The notes under the pieces were generated by a model that had not been told where the DNA came from, made no database searches, and saw only the letters and a program-made list of their open reading frames with translations. Made by a program: the position numbers and the translations under genes. A stretch of DNA of 64,000 nucleotides from Saccharomonospora cyanea NA-134. GTDB taxonomy: Bacteria; Actinomycetota; Actinomycetes; Mycobacteriales; Pseudonocardiaceae. The DNA lies in NCBI RefSeq assembly GCF_000244975.1, contig NZ_CM001440.1, forward strand, positions 1,105,538-1,169,537. Reading direction: 5' to 3'. Shown here one piece after another: positions 45,127-54,835 of this stretch. Each line of letters begins with the position of its first letter. The stretch's first letter is position 1.

Positions 45127-46579
45127 CGTGGACGCCGCCTGTGCCAGGGCCAAGGCGGCGTTCGACGTGCTGAACGGCCGTGACCGCGCCTGGCGGGCCG
45201 GCCTGCTGCGGGCCATGGCCGACGAGTTGGAGTCGCGGCGCGAGGAGATCGTCGCCACGGCCGACGCCGAGACCGCGCTCGGCGAGCCGAGGCTGAACGG
45301 CGAGCTCACGCGCACCTGCTACCAGCTGCGGTTCTTCGCCGACGTGGTCACCGAGGGCGGGTACCTGGAGGCGACCGTCGACCACGCCGGGCCGACACCG
45401 ATGGGCGCGAGGCCGGACCTGCGGCACATGCTCGTCCCGCTCGGCCCCGTGGCCGTGTTCGGGGCGAGCAACTTCCCGCTGGCCTTCTCGGTGCCCGGCG
45501 GCGACACGGCCTCCGCGCTGGCCGCGGGGTGTCCCGTCGTCGTCAAGGCTCACGAGTCGCACCCCCGGACGTCCCGGCTGTGCGGTGAGGCGCTCGCGGC
45601 GGCGGCGACGGCGTGCGGCGCGCCCGAGGGCACGGTGTCCGTGGTGTACGGCCGGGAGGCCGGGACGCGGCTCGTGCGGCACCCCGCCGTCACCGCCGTC
45701 GGGTTCACCGGGTCCGCGCACGGCGGCAGGGCGCTGCTCGACATCGTGAACTCCAGGCCCGACCCGATCCCGTTCTACGGTGAACTCAGCGGCATCAACC
45801 CGCTCGTGATCACCGCCGAGGCCGCGCGGGAACGGGCGGAGGACATCGGCCGGGGACTCGCCGAGTCGGTGCTGCTCGGCGCGGGGCAGTTCTGCACCAA
45901 GCCGGGACTGGCGTTCGTGCCCGCCACCGCGGACGGCGACCGGCTGGTCGAGGCGGCGGCCGCCGCCGTGACGAAGGCCGAGCCGCCGGTCCTGCTCAAC
46001 GCCGGCATTCGCGACGCCTACGCGGAGATCTCCACCGCACTCACGGCCGTCGCGGGCGTCACCACCCTGGCCACCGGCGGCGCCTACGACGGCGAGGGGT
46101 TCGGCGTCACGCCGCTGCTGCTCTCGTTGGATCTCACGGAGGGAGGCGACCTCGCCGAGGCACTCACCCGCGAGTGCTTCGGGCCCCTCGGGGTCGTCGT
46201 CCGTTACCGGGACGACGAGCAACTCCTGGCGGCGTTGGCGGCGTTGGAACCGTCACTGACGGCGACCGTGCACCTCGGGCGCGACGAGGCGGAGCGCCGC
46301 GGCGACCTGCTCACGCGGCTGCAGCGGCTGTCGGGCAGGCTCGTCTTCGACGGCTACCCCACGGGTGTGGCCGTGTCGTGGGCCCAGCACCACGGCGGTC
46401 CGTGGCCGTCGACCAACGCCGTCCACACGTCGGTCGGCGCGGGCGCGATCCGCCGTTTCCTGCGCCCCTACACGTGGCAGGGTGCGCCCGAGGCGGTGCT
46501 GCCCCCCGAACTCAGGGACGGCCCGGCGCCTGTGCCGCGCCGCGTGGACGGAGTGCTCACGCTCCCCGGCACGGACTGA
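45011..46579 (+). CDS. 2-Oxoglutarate semialdehyde dehydrogenase (aldehyde dehydrogenase family)
   Basis: A 522-residue NAD(P)-dependent aldehyde dehydrogenase, the length of the long (type III) 2-oxoglutarate semialdehyde dehydrogenases. VFGASNFPLAFSVPGGDTAS binds cofactor, VGFTGSAHGG is the turn, YGELSGINPLV holds the general-base Glu and GAGQFCTKPG the catalytic Cys. It would finish the hexarate pathway by making 2-oxoglutarate. ATG 45011 has AAAGGAA upstream. The first 38 codons lie inside tctA in another frame and contain a 9-bp triplication read as TAQTAQTAQ. Confidence 0.9.
   Translation: MTDQLPSIDPRTGRTTTTAQTAQTAQLTGTGPSPSTADDVDAACARAKAAFDVLNGRDRAWRAGLLRAMADELESRREEIVATADAETALGEPRLNGELTRTCYQLRFFADVVTEGGYLEATVDHAGPTPMGARPDLRHMLVPLGPVAVFGASNFPLAFSVPGGDTASALAAGCPVVVKAHESHPRTSRLCGEALAAAATACGAPEGTVSVVYGREAGTRLVRHPAVTAVGFTGSAHGGRALLDIVNSRPDPIPFYGELSGINPLVITAEAARERAEDIGRGLAESVLLGAGQFCTKPGLAFVPATADGDRLVEAAAAAVTKAEPPVLLNAGIRDAYAEISTALTAVAGVTTLATGGAYDGEGFGVTPLLLSLDLTEGGDLAEALTRECFGPLGVVVRYRDDEQLLAALAALEPSLTATVHLGRDEAERRGDLLTRLQRLSGRLVFDGYPTGVAVSWAQHHGGPWPSTNAVHTSVGAGAIRRFLRPYTWQGAPEAVLPPELRDGPAPVPRRVDGVLTLPGTD
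45062..45088 (+). repeat. Triplicated 9-bp unit inside the tctA/aldehyde dehydrogenase overlap
   Basis: ACAGCGCAG occurs three times in a row. Because the unit is a multiple of three it adds amino acids to both overlapping products without shifting either frame: Asp-Ser-Ala in TctA, Thr-Ala-Gln in the dehydrogenase. Confidence 0.9.
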
Positions 46580-46735
46580 GTTCGCCCGCTCTGGCAAAAT
46601 GGGAGCTTGCCCGCTCCGGTTCGGGCCCTCTCACCGTGCCGGGGCGACCACCTACCTGCGGGCACTCGGATCCGGCTCCCCACTCGGATCGTGTCCCGAC
46701 CCGAGTACGAGAAGACGACAGGAGTACCCACACCC

Positions 46736-47191
46736 GTGGCTGTCAAGATCAAGCTGCAGCGCCTCGGCAAGATTCGCGCGCCCTACTACCGCATCGTGGT
46801 CGCGGACGCCCGCACCCGTCGTGACGGCCGGGCCATCGAGACCATCGGGAAGTACCACCCGAAGCAGGAGCCGAGCTTCATCGAGGTGGACTCCGAGCGC
46901 GCTCAGTACTGGCTGAAGGTCGGCGCCCAGCCCACGGAGCCCGTGCAGCGCATCCTCGAGATCACCGGCGACTGGCAGAAGTTCAAGGGCCTGCCCGGCG
47001 CCGAGGGCACGCTCCGTCAGCCTGAGCCCAAGCCCTCGAAGCAGGAGCTGTTCAACGCCGCGCTCGCCGCGGCCAACGAGGAGCCCGGCGTCGAGGCCAC
47101 CACGCCGAAGAAGAAGAGCGGCAAGAAGGCCGACAAGGCCGAGGCGTCCGAGTCCGGTGACTCGGCGGAGAAGAAGGCCGACGAGGCGTGA
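46736..47191 (+). CDS. rpsP: 30S ribosomal protein S16
   Basis: A 151-residue bS16: [20 protein letters not shown], in part, and [19 protein letters not shown] are diagnostic. The Lys/Ala/Glu-rich extension after residue 110 is typical of actinobacteria. GTG 46736 is the start. The 156-bp gap before it, after the hexarate operon, has a CAAAAT box near 46595 that may be the promoter -10. First gene of rpsP-khpA-rimM-trmD. Confidence 0.96.
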   Translation: MAVKIKLQRLGKIRAPYYRIVVADARTRRDGRAIETIGKYHPKQEPSFIEVDSERAQYWLKVGAQPTEPVQRILEITGDWQKFKGLPGAEGTLRQPEPKPSKQELFNAALAAANEEPGVEATTPKKKSGKKADKAEASESGDSAEKKADEA

Positions 47192-47427
47192 GCTTCCTCG
47201 CCGACTCGCTCGAACACCTGGTGCGCGGCATCGTCGACAACCCCGACGACGTGCAGGTCGAGCTGATCACCACCCGTCGGGGCAGGACGCTGGAGGTCCA
47301 CGTCCACCCCGACGATCTCGGCAAGGTGATCGGCCGTGGTGGCCGCACGGCCACCGCACTGCGCACCGTGATGGGATCCGTCGGTGGTCGCGGCGTCCGC
47401 GTGGACGTCATCGACACCGACCGCTGA
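47188..47427 (+). CDS. khpA: KH-domain RNA-binding protein KhpA
   Basis: A 79-residue single KH domain protein with the [19 protein letters not shown] loop (GxxG). Always found between rpsP and rimM; binds RNA, often with KhpB. GTG 47188 overlaps the rpsP stop by 4 bases. Confidence 0.92.
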   Translation: MSFLADSLEHLVRGIVDNPDDVQVELITTRRGRTLEVHVHPDDLGKVIGRGGRTATALRTVMGSVGGRGVRVDVIDTDR

Positions 47428-47447
47428 CCGCGCGAAGGTTTCCGAAC

Positions 47448-47972
47448 GTGCAGGTCGTGGTGGGTCGGGTGGTCAAGCCGCACGGCATTCGAGGTGAACT
47501 CACCGTCGAGGTGCGCACGGACTCGCCCGAGGAACGCTTCGTACCGGGCGCGGTGCTCACCGCCCGATCTCGTGGTGGCAGCACCCGTCCGCTCACCGTG
47601 GCAGCCGTCCGCCCTCACGGCGGACGGCTGCTCGTGCGGTTCACCGAGGTGCCGGACCGCTCGGCGGCCGAGGAGGTCAGGGGCGTGTCCCTGCTGGTCG
47701 ACGCCGAGGACCTGCCACCGATCGACGACCCGGACGAGTTCTACGACCACGAGCTGGAAGGCCTGCGCGCGGAGTTGGCCGACGGCACCGTCGTCGGCAC
47801 GGTCCGTGAAGTGGTGCACTCGCCCGGTGGGGAACTGCTCGCCGTCGACATCGAGGAGTCCGGTGCCCGGCGGGAGGTCCTCGTGCCGTTCGTGACCGCG
47901 ATCGTGCCGCGTGTGGACGTCGTCGGGGGCCGGATCGTGCTCGATCCACCCGAGGGCCTGCTCGACGGCTGA
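47448..47972 (+). CDS. rimM: Ribosome maturation factor RimM
   Basis: A 174-residue protein that binds S19 and aids 30S assembly. The N-terminal domain has [20 protein letters not shown], and the PRC barrel follows ([17 protein letters not shown], then [18 protein letters not shown]). GTG 47448 with GAAGG about 10 bases upstream. Confidence 0.94.
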   Translation: MQVVVGRVVKPHGIRGELTVEVRTDSPEERFVPGAVLTARSRGGSTRPLTVAAVRPHGGRLLVRFTEVPDRSAAEEVRGVSLLVDAEDLPPIDDPDEFYDHELEGLRAELADGTVVGTVREVVHSPGGELLAVDIEESGARREVLVPFVTAIVPRVDVVGGRIVLDPPEGLLDG

Positions 47973-48020
47973 GCCCGCCGTCCGATCCGCCGTTCACGCG
48001 ACGAGGATGAGAAGGAACAC

Positions 48021-48800
48021 GTGAGCGAGTCGAGCTCTTCGCAACCGCCACTCCGCATCGACGTCGTCACGATCTTTCCGGAGTACCTCGAGCCCCTGCG
48101 GGCCGCGCTGCTCGGCAGGGCTGTCGAGCGGGGCCTGTTGGAGGTCGGCGTGCACGACCTGCGTGACTGGACGCACGACGTGCACCGGGCGGTCGACGAC
48201 GCGCCCTACGGCGGCGGACCCGGCATGGTGATGAAGCCGCAGGTGTGGGGCGAGGCCCTGGACGACGTGTGCGGTGAACACACGCGCCTCGTCGTACCCA
48301 CTCCGGCCGGTCGCCCGTTCACCCAGCAGACGGCGCGGGAGTACGCGACCGAACGGCACCTCGTGTTCGCGTGCGGACGCTACGAGGGCATCGACCAGCG
48401 GGTGATGACCGATGCCGCCCGGCGCATGCCGGTGGACGAGGTGTCCATCGGGGATTTCGTGCTCGTCGGGGGAGAGGTCGCCGTGCTCGCCATGGTCGAG
48501 GCGGTCGCCCGGCTGCTGCCGGGCGTGCTGGGCAACCCGGTCTCGGCCGAGCAGGACTCCTTCTCCGACGGGCTCCTCGAAGGTCCCAGTTACACCCGGC
48601 CGGAGGTGTGGCGGGGCCTCGCCGTGCCGCCCGTGCTCCGCTCCGGCAACCACGCGCTGATCGACCGGTGGCGCCGGGACGAGTCGTTGACGAGGACCTT
48701 TCGTCGCCGACCCGACCTGCTGGAACGCCTGCCGGAGAGTAGCCTGGACAAGCACGATCGCGAGGTGCTCGACCGGCTTCGCCGGGAGGCCGGTGACTGA
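48021..48800 (+). CDS. trmD: tRNA (guanine-N1-)-methyltransferase TrmD
   Basis: A 259-residue SPOUT-fold enzyme that methylates G37 of tRNAs to keep reading frame. [41 protein letters not shown] and [20 protein letters not shown], containing the knot that binds SAM, are intact. GTG 48021 has AAGGA upstream. Confidence 0.96.
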   Translation: MSESSSSQPPLRIDVVTIFPEYLEPLRAALLGRAVERGLLEVGVHDLRDWTHDVHRAVDDAPYGGGPGMVMKPQVWGEALDDVCGEHTRLVVPTPAGRPFTQQTAREYATERHLVFACGRYEGIDQRVMTDAARRMPVDEVSIGDFVLVGGEVAVLAMVEAVARLLPGVLGNPVSAEQDSFSDGLLEGPSYTRPEVWRGLAVPPVLRSGNHALIDRWRRDESLTRTFRRRPDLLERLPESSLDKHDREVLDRLRREAGD

Positions 48801-48951
48801 CGCCCGCGCACGTCTGCAATACTTGCGAGGTTGGCGCGACCGGTTCACGCGCCGAAGCTCCTGGGCCGCCCGCCGTCGGTGACACTGGCTGGCTGGCGCG
48901 CGCCCGGATCAAGTGAAGCCACATGCCACACAAGGACGAGGACGGACACCG

Positions 48952-49311
48952 ATGAACACCCTGGACGCGTTGGACGCTCAGTCGCTGCGTTCTGACATCC
49001 CCTACTTCCGCCCGGGCGACACGCTGAAGGTTCACGTCCGCGTCATCGAGGGCAACCGCGAGCGCAACCAGGTGTTCGAGGGCGTGGTCATCCGCCGCCA
49101 GGGCGGTGGCATCCGCGAGACCTTCACCGTGCGCAAGGTGTCCTTCGGTGTCGGCGTCGAGCGGACCTTCCCCGTTCACACGCCGAACATCGCCAAGATC
49201 GAGGTCGCCCGCCGCGGTGACGTGCGTCGCGCGAAGCTCTACTACCTGCGCGACCTGCGCGGCAAGGCCGCCAAGATCAAGGAGCGCCGGGAAACCCCCT
49301 CTGCTTCGTGA
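48952..49311 (+). CDS. rplS: 50S ribosomal protein L19
   Basis: A 119-residue bL19: [40 protein letters not shown] and [20 protein letters not shown] are family hallmarks. ATG 48952. The 151-bp upstream gap has a CAATACTT box near 48817 that may belong to its promoter; nothing else is visible there. Confidence 0.97.
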   Translation: MNTLDALDAQSLRSDIPYFRPGDTLKVHVRVIEGNRERNQVFEGVVIRRQGGGIRETFTVRKVSFGVGVERTFPVHTPNIAKIEVARRGDVRRAKLYYLRDLRGKAAKIKERRETPSAS

Positions 49312-49334
49312 GTAGTCGGCCGACTACCGTAGTC
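49312..49334. promoter_or_regulatory. Overlapping palindromes in front of lepB
   Basis: GTAGTCGGCCGACTAC (49312-49327) is a perfect 16-bp palindrome. Its right half is reused in GACTAC-C-GTAGTC (49322-49334), so the half-site GTAGTC appears three times in 23 bp. It fills the whole rplS-lepB gap, directly before the lepB start, and could be an operator or a short terminator. Confidence 0.5.
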
Positions 49335-49341
49335 TGACGAC

Positions 49342-50334
49342 GTGGTGGAGTCAGTGCCCTCGAACGCTGCGGAAGACGAGCCGGATCGCCCTGAGAACGA
49401 GGAGAAGGCGAGAGCGTCTTCGGACGCCGCCTCGACCGAGTCCACTCCGGGCGATTCGTCGTCTTCCGGGGCAGACGAGGACGGCACGCGGTCGGCCAAG
49501 CAGAACAAGCAGCGTTCCTTCTGGAAAGAGCTGCCCATCCTCATCGTCGTCGCGCTCGTGCTGGCGTTTCTGATCCAGCAGTTCGTCGCGCGGGTCTACA
49601 TGATCCCGTCGGGCTCGATGGAACAGACGCTGCACGGCTGTCCCGGCTGCACTCCGGACCGCATCCTCGTCGACAAGGTCACCTACCACTTCACCGATCC
49701 CGCGCCGGGTGACGTTGTGGTCTTCCGGGGCCCGGACGCGTGGGTGGAGGACGATCCACCCAGCGACTCGTCCGGAAACCCGATCGCGAGCTTCTTCCAG
49801 AACATCGGCTCGGCGTTCGGGCTCGCACCGCCCGACGAGCGTGACTTCGTCAAGCGCATCGTCGCCACCGGCGGGCAGACCGTCGAGTGCTGCGACGAGC
49901 AGAACCGCGTCGTGGTCGACGGCAAGCCGCTGGACGAGCCGTACATCTACTGGCAGGGCGGCGAAGCGAAGCAGCAGGAGTTCGGGCCGGTGACAGTGCC
50001 CGAGAACACCGTGTGGGTGATGGGCGACAACCGCAACAACTCGTCCGACTCCCGGTACCAGGGCGGCGGTGGCGAACGCGGCGCCGTGCCGGTGGAGAAC
50101 ATCATCGGCAAGGCCCGGTTCATCGTCCTTCCCCCGTCCCGCTGGGACGTGGTGAGCGACCACGATCCACAGGCCTCCACCGAGCAACACTCGGCGATGA
50201 GCGCCCCGGCCTGGCAGCAGGGGCTGCCCCTGGCCGCGGGTGCGCTCGCGGCGTGGCCCACACTGTTCGTGAGCCGCAAGGCCGGCGTGGGAGTGCGCCG
50301 GTTGGTGACGAGGCGCCTCAGACGGGAGCGATAG
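49342..50334 (+). CDS. lepB: Signal peptidase I
   Basis: A 330-residue membrane protease that removes signal peptides. An acidic, Ser-rich cytoplasmic start of 57 residues precedes the helix ([18 protein letters not shown]). The Ser-Lys dyad is in [11 protein letters not shown] (Ser92) and [11 protein letters not shown] (Lys171), and [11 protein letters not shown] is box E. A second hydrophobic stretch near the C-terminus ([16 protein letters not shown]) is unlike E. coli. Start GTG 49342. Confidence 0.95.
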   Translation: MVESVPSNAAEDEPDRPENEEKARASSDAASTESTPGDSSSSGADEDGTRSAKQNKQRSFWKELPILIVVALVLAFLIQQFVARVYMIPSGSMEQTLHGCPGCTPDRILVDKVTYHFTDPAPGDVVVFRGPDAWVEDDPPSDSSGNPIASFFQNIGSAFGLAPPDERDFVKRIVATGGQTVECCDEQNRVVVDGKPLDEPYIYWQGGEAKQQEFGPVTVPENTVWVMGDNRNNSSDSRYQGGGGERGAVPVENIIGKARFIVLPPSRWDVVSDHDPQASTEQHSAMSAPAWQQGLPLAAGALAAWPTLFVSRKAGVGVRRLVTRRLRRER

Positions 50335-50338
50335 CGCA

Positions 50339-51178
50339 GTGAGCGCCAGCAGCGTGAGCGTGCTCCGTCCACCTCGCGCCGTCATCCGTGGCGACACGGC
50401 GTGGGCGTTGCAGTCCGCTCTCGACCGGCGGGGGCTGGGCCCCGTGGCGGGGGTGGACGAAGCCGGCCGCGGGGCCTGTGCGGGGCCGCTGGTGGTCGCG
50501 GCGTGCGTGCTGCGGCCCGGCGACGCCTCCCGGCTCACCGAACTCACGGATTCGAAGCTGCTCACACCGCTCGCCCGCGACCGCGTGTACGAGCAGATCA
50601 TGCGGCGGGCGCTGGACCACTCGATCGTCGTCGTCCCGCCCGCCGAGGTGGACGCGCACGGCATCCATGTCACCAACATCGAAGGCATGCGCAGGGCCGT
50701 GGCCGGGTTGTCGGTGCGGCCGGGTTACGTGCTGATCGACGGTTTCCGGGTGCCGGGTCTGCCCGCTCCGAGCGTGCCGGTGGTGAAAGGCGACCGCGCG
50801 GTGGCGTGCGTGGCCGCGGCGTCCGTGCTCGCGAAGGTCACGAGGGACCGCATCATGGCGGGCCTGCACAGCGAGTATCCGGTGTACGGTTTCGACGTCC
50901 ACAAGGGATACACGACCGCCGAACACCGTGCGGCCCTGGCCGAGCACGGTCCGTGCGAGGCGCACCGCTGGTCGTTCACGAACGTGGCGTCCGTCGGTGT
51001 GGCGCGTGGCATGCGGCCGCCTCGGCGGGTGCTGCTGAGTTTCGCCGCGTTGCAGGCCGGCACGGCGGCTGGTACGCATGCCCCGGCGGCGGGTGCCGAC
51101 ACGGCGGTGGTGAGCGAGAATGGAGCTTCTGCCGACGACGGGTTGCAAGGCGCGCGAGGAGGGGCTCGGGTTTCATGA
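50339..51178 (+). CDS. rnhB: Ribonuclease HII
   Basis: A 279-residue RNase HII removing ribonucleotides from [23 protein letters not shown] supplies the first acidic residues; LIDGFRVPG and [11 protein letters not shown] follow. A C-terminal extension of about 50 residues rich in Ala/Gly is not part of the fold. GTG 50339 is 4 bp after lepB, and the stop overlaps the next gene. Confidence 0.95.
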   Translation: MSASSVSVLRPPRAVIRGDTAWALQSALDRRGLGPVAGVDEAGRGACAGPLVVAACVLRPGDASRLTELTDSKLLTPLARDRVYEQIMRRALDHSIVVVPPAEVDAHGIHVTNIEGMRRAVAGLSVRPGYVLIDGFRVPGLPAPSVPVVKGDRAVACVAAASVLAKVTRDRIMAGLHSEYPVYGFDVHKGYTTAEHRAALAEHGPCEAHRWSFTNVASVGVARGMRPPRRVLLSFAALQAGTAAGTHAPAAGADTAVVSENGASADDGLQGARGGARVS

Positions 51179-51498
51179 GTGCAGAGGATCTCGAGAAATA
51201 CGAGACCGAGATGGAGCTGTCGCTGTACCGGGAGTACCGCGACATCGTCGGCCAGTTCTCGTACGTCGTGGAGACGGAGCGGCGTTTCTACCTGGCCAAC
51301 GCCGTGGACGTGCAGGTGCGTGACGGTGGCGGCGACGTGTACTTCGAGGTGCGGATGTCGGACGCCTGGGTGTGGGACATGTACCGTCCCGCCCGCTTCG
51401 TGAAGAACGTCCGCGTGATCACTTTCAAGGACGTCAACGTCGAGGAGCTCGTCAAGCCGGAGCTGCGGCTTCCGGAGGACGGGCCGTTCGGTACCTGA
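51175..51498 (+). CDS. DUF2469 family protein
   Basis: A 107-residue acidic protein with the conserved [20 protein letters not shown] start and a [17 protein letters not shown] end. This family is restricted to actinobacteria and always follows rnhB; its function is unknown. ATG 51175 overlaps the rnhB stop. Confidence 0.9.
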   Translation: MSAEDLEKYETEMELSLYREYRDIVGQFSYVVETERRFYLANAVDVQVRDGGGDVYFEVRMSDAWVWDMYRPARFVKNVRVITFKDVNVEELVKPELRLPEDGPFGT

Positions 51499-51532
51499 GC
51501 CACCTGTGGTGGGCACATAGCGCATCCGGGCG

Positions 51533-51612
51533 TTGTCCGCCTGTGCGCGAGGGCGGTTGTCCACAGGGGGTCGGCTGTCCACAGCCTCGTCATTCCGAGC
51601 TGGTTGTCCCGA
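51533..51612 (+). promoter_or_regulatory. Cluster of DnaA-box-like 9-mers upstream of yraN
   Basis: TTGTCCACA (51557-51565) is the exact high-GC actinobacterial DnaA box. CTGTCCACA (51575-51583) differs by one base; TTGTCCGCC (51533-51541) and TTGTCCCGA (51604-51612) match the TTGTCC core. All point the same way. They lie in the 171-bp gap before yraN-yifB-dprA, suggesting control of this operon by DnaA rather than an origin, as no origin genes are near. Confidence 0.55.
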
Positions 51613-51620
51613 TGGTCGCG

Positions 51621-51642
51621 CTGGCAGCGTGAGTGCTGCCAG
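51621..51642. terminator. Hairpin upstream of yraN
   Basis: CTGGCAGC (51621-51628), a 6-nt loop and GCTGCCAG (51635-51642) form a perfect 8-bp stem. It could end the rnhB-DUF2469 transcript or lie in the yraN leader; no T-run follows. Confidence 0.5.
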
Positions 51643-51669
51643 CAGGAACGAACATCGGGGGTGACGAGC

Positions 51670-52098
51670 GTGAGCGCAGTGCGCGCGGTGCGGCCAGGCA
51701 GACGAACACCGGGATCGGCCGGGACGACCAGGTCGGAGGAGGCCGGGCGACCGGCACGGCTCGGGCGGCGTGGCGAGGACCTCGCTGCCGAGCATCTTCG
51801 GCGGCAGGGGCTGACCGTGCTGGAACGCAACTGGCGCTGCCGGGAGGGCGAGATCGACGTACTCGCCACCGACGGCCGGACGTTGATCGTGTGCGAGGTC
51901 AAGACGCGGTCCGGGCGAGGCTACGGAAGCCCCGCCGAATCCGTCACCCCGGAGAAGCGCAACCGCATCCGGAGCCTCGCCCTGCGCTGGCTGGCGGCCA
52001 GGCGGGTCGCGTGGTGCCCGCTGCGGTTCGACGTCATCGCCATCGACTGTCCACCACAAGGAACCCCGGTGTTGCGGCATCTCGTGGGGGCGTTCTGA
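51670..52098 (+). CDS. yraN: YraN (UPF0102) nuclease-fold protein
   Basis: A 142-residue protein with GRRGEDLAAEHLRRQGLTVL and CREGEIDVLATDG followed by IVCEVKTRSGRGYG: the E-D-ExK pattern of a restriction-endonuclease-like fold. Members are linked to DNA uptake or repair genes, as here with yifB and dprA. GTG 51670 or GTG 51661 may be the start. It ends directly at the yifB start. Confidence 0.88.
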   Translation: MSAVRAVRPGRRTPGSAGTTRSEEAGRPARLGRRGEDLAAEHLRRQGLTVLERNWRCREGEIDVLATDGRTLIVCEVKTRSGRGYGSPAESVTPEKRNRIRSLALRWLAARRVAWCPLRFDVIAIDCPPQGTPVLRHLVGAF

Positions 52099-53610
52099 AT
52101 GGCGCTCGCACGGAGCTGGTCCATCGCCCTGCTCGGCATCGAAGGGCGGCTGGTGGAGATCGAGGCGGACATCGGCGCGGGAATGCCCGGCACGAAGCTG
52201 GTGGGGCTTCCTGATCCCGGGCTGCGCGAGGCGAAGGACCGGGTGCGGGCCGCGATCCGCAACAGCCGGTACACCTGGCCGGACACCAACGTCACGTTGG
52301 GACTCTCGCCTGCGAACCTGCCCAAGGTCGGTTCCTCGTATGACCTCGGCATCGCCGTGGCGGTGCTCGCAGCGTCGGGGGTCGTGCCCGCCGGTGAACT
52401 CGGCGGCATCGTCTTGTTGGGCGAGTTGGCGTTGGACGGTCGTCTGCGCCCGGTCCCGGGTGTACTGCCCGCACTCCTGGCGGCTCGGCGGCTCGGCCAC
52501 CGCTGCGCCGTCGTCCCCGTCGAGTGCGTACCGGAGGCGGCGCTCGTCGACGGTGTCGACGTACTGGGAGCTCCCGCATTGGCCGATGTCGTCGGGTGGT
52601 TGCGACACGAGGTCGAGTTGGTACGTGCTGACGCCGTCGAGGTCGACCACGTCGAGCACGCTCCGGACCTCGCGGACGTGGTGGGACAGCCCGAAGCCCG
52701 TTGGGCGCTGGAGGTCGCCGCCGCGGGCGGGCATCACGTTCTGCTGACCGGCCCTCCGGGGATCGGCAAGACGATGCTCGCCACCCGCCTTCCCGGGTTG
52801 CTGCCCCCACTGTCGAAGGACGAGGCGTTGGAAGTGGCGGCCATCCGCTCGGTGGACGGATCACTGAGCCGGTCGGCGCCTCTTGCCCTGGTGCCGCCGT
52901 TCGTCGCGCCACACCATTCGATTTCGGCGGCGGCGCTCGTCGGGGGAGGCAGCGGCCTGGCGATACCCGGAGCCATCACCAAGGCGCATCGAGGCGTCCT
53001 CTTTCTGGACGAGGCCGCCGAATTCGGAGCCGAGCGCCTGGAGTCCCTCCGCACGGTTCTGGAGGAAGGCGAGATCCGCATCGCGCGTGCCAGGGGTGTC
53101 GTGCGATACCCGGCGTCGTTCCAGCTCGTGATGGCGAGCAATCCCTGTCCGTGCGCGCCGCCGCGCGAGACCGACTGCACGTGCACGCCCTCGGCGCGGC
53201 GACGGTACCTGGGCAGGCTGTCCGGGCCGTTGCTCGACAGGGTGGACCTACGGGTCCGCATGCGCCCGGTCACGGCCATGAGAACTCACGAAGTGAGCAG
53301 GCCGGAGTCCACCGAGGTGGTACGCAAACGCGTCGTGGCGGCACGGGACCGTGCGGCCGCGCGCTGGGCCGAACGCGGTTGGCGCACCAACGCTGCCGTG
53401 CCCGGCCCCGCGTTGTGGCGGGAGTTCGCGCTGCCCCGGAGTACCACGGCGCTGGTCGAGCATGGTCTCCAACGCGGAGCGATCACGGCTCGGGGCGCTG
53501 ATCGTTGTCTGAGGGTCGCCTGGACCCTGGCCGATCTCGACGGAGCCGCCCGCCCCGAGAGTGACCACGTCGCGGCGGCGCTGGAGTTCCGCGACAGGAG
53601 GGCCGCATGA
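52099..53610 (+). CDS. YifB/ComM-family Mg-chelatase-like AAA ATPase
   Basis: A 503-residue protein with an N-terminal Lon-protease-like fold (LVGLPDPGLREAKDRVRAAI, GLSPANLPKVGSSYDLGIAV) and an AAA+ core: Walker A LLTGPPGIGKTMLA, Walker B GVLFLDEAAEF, then MASNPCPCAPP with clustered cysteines. ComM homologs drive branch migration during natural transformation. It overlaps dprA by 4 bases, supporting a DNA-processing role. Confidence 0.93.
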   Translation: MALARSWSIALLGIEGRLVEIEADIGAGMPGTKLVGLPDPGLREAKDRVRAAIRNSRYTWPDTNVTLGLSPANLPKVGSSYDLGIAVAVLAASGVVPAGELGGIVLLGELALDGRLRPVPGVLPALLAARRLGHRCAVVPVECVPEAALVDGVDVLGAPALADVVGWLRHEVELVRADAVEVDHVEHAPDLADVVGQPEARWALEVAAAGGHHVLLTGPPGIGKTMLATRLPGLLPPLSKDEALEVAAIRSVDGSLSRSAPLALVPPFVAPHHSISAAALVGGGSGLAIPGAITKAHRGVLFLDEAAEFGAERLESLRTVLEEGEIRIARARGVVRYPASFQLVMASNPCPCAPPRETDCTCTPSARRRYLGRLSGPLLDRVDLRVRMRPVTAMRTHEVSRPESTEVVRKRVVAARDRAAARWAERGWRTNAAVPGPALWREFALPRSTTALVEHGLQRGAITARGADRCLRVAWTLADLDGAARPESDHVAAALEFRDRRAA

Positions 53611-54803
53611 GCGCCGACGCCATCAGGTCGGCGCGGGCCTATCTGCTTCGCGTCGCCGAGCCGCCCGCATCAGCTCTCTGGCGGTTCGTCGCCGAGCACG
53701 GACCGGTGGAAGCGGCACGCAGAGTGCGCACGGCCGACGTACCCGACCGCGTGGCGGCCGAGACGGCCGCACGTCGGCAACTCGATCTTGCCACCCGCGA
53801 CCTGGAGCTCGGTGCCGCGCAGGGGGCACGCCTGGTGATCCCGGAGGACGACGAATGGCCTGCGTGGCCGTTGTTGTCGCTCGAGGTCGCCACCGGACGC
53901 GGTGTCGAGGGGATGGCGCCTCCGCTGGCGTTGTGGGTACGTGGCGAAGCCGTGCTCGACGACGTGCTCGCCTTCGCGGTGGCCGTCGTCGGTGCCCGCG
54001 CGGCGACCGACTACGGCGAGAGTACGGCGGCCGAGTTCGCCTACGAACTCACCGATGCCGAGGTGACCGTCGTGTCGGGGGCGGCGTACGGCATCGACGG
54101 TGCGGCCCACCGAGGGGTGCTCGCGGCCGGGGGAGTCACGGTCGCCGTGCTCGGCTGTGGCCTCGACGTGGGATACCCGGCCGGTCACGTCGGGCTGCTC
54201 AACCGCGTGGTGCAGCGCGGCGCCGTGATCTCGGAGTACCCGCCGGGTACCCAGCCGGCACGACACCGCTTCCTGGTACGCAACCGGCTGATCGCCGCCC
54301 TGACCGCCGGGACGCTCGTCGTCGAGGCCGGTCGCCGCAGCGGCGCTCGCAACACGGCCACCACTGCGGGGCTGCTCGGCAAGGCGGTCATGGCGGTGCC
54401 GGGACCGATCACGTCGGCGATGTCCGTGGGATGTCACCAGCTCGTCAGGGACTCGCAGGCCACGCTGGTCTCCTCCGTGTCCGATGTGGTGGACACCGTC
54501 GGCAGGCTGGGCAGCGGTCTGGCCCGTCGTGGCGCCGGTGCGCGGCGGCGTACCGACGGTCTCGACCCGGAGTCGCTGCGGGTGTTCGAGGCACTGCCCT
54601 CACGGGGTGGTCGCTCGCCCGACGCGATCGCCACCGAGTCGGGCGTCAGCCTCCGACGCGTCCGTGCGGTGCTGCCCGCACTGGAGCTCGACGGCCTGGC
54701 CCAGCGGTGCGATGAGGGCTGGAAACAGCGAAACGACCAAGGCGCGAGTCGGCGACGAGGGGATGACGATCACGATCCACGTGTTGGGCGTGGCGATGCT
54801 TGA
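53607..54803 (+). CDS. dprA: DNA-processing protein DprA
   Basis: A 398-residue protein with the Rossmann-like DprA domain: [74 protein letters not shown] and [16 protein letters not shown]-terminal winged helix starts near 325. DprA loads RecA on incoming single-stranded DNA; whether this organism takes up DNA is unknown. ATG 53607 overlaps yifB. Confidence 0.94.
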   Translation: MSADAIRSARAYLLRVAEPPASALWRFVAEHGPVEAARRVRTADVPDRVAAETAARRQLDLATRDLELGAAQGARLVIPEDDEWPAWPLLSLEVATGRGVEGMAPPLALWVRGEAVLDDVLAFAVAVVGARAATDYGESTAAEFAYELTDAEVTVVSGAAYGIDGAAHRGVLAAGGVTVAVLGCGLDVGYPAGHVGLLNRVVQRGAVISEYPPGTQPARHRFLVRNRLIAALTAGTLVVEAGRRSGARNTATTAGLLGKAVMAVPGPITSAMSVGCHQLVRDSQATLVSSVSDVVDTVGRLGSGLARRGAGARRRTDGLDPESLRVFEALPSRGGRSPDAIATESGVSLRRVRAVLPALELDGLAQRCDEGWKQRNDQGASRRRGDDDHDPRVGRGDA

Positions 54804-54835
54804 CTGCGTGGTGCCCGGCAGCGCAGCGTCAGGGC

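Noticed and set aside
36209-46579. Genomic island acquired through an integrase
   Set aside because: No integrase, tRNA or attachment repeats flank the hexarate genes; base composition looks the same as the surroundings.
51533-51612. Replication origin
   Set aside because: DnaA boxes are present but there are too few of them, no AT-rich unwinding region, and no dnaA, dnaN or gyrB nearby.
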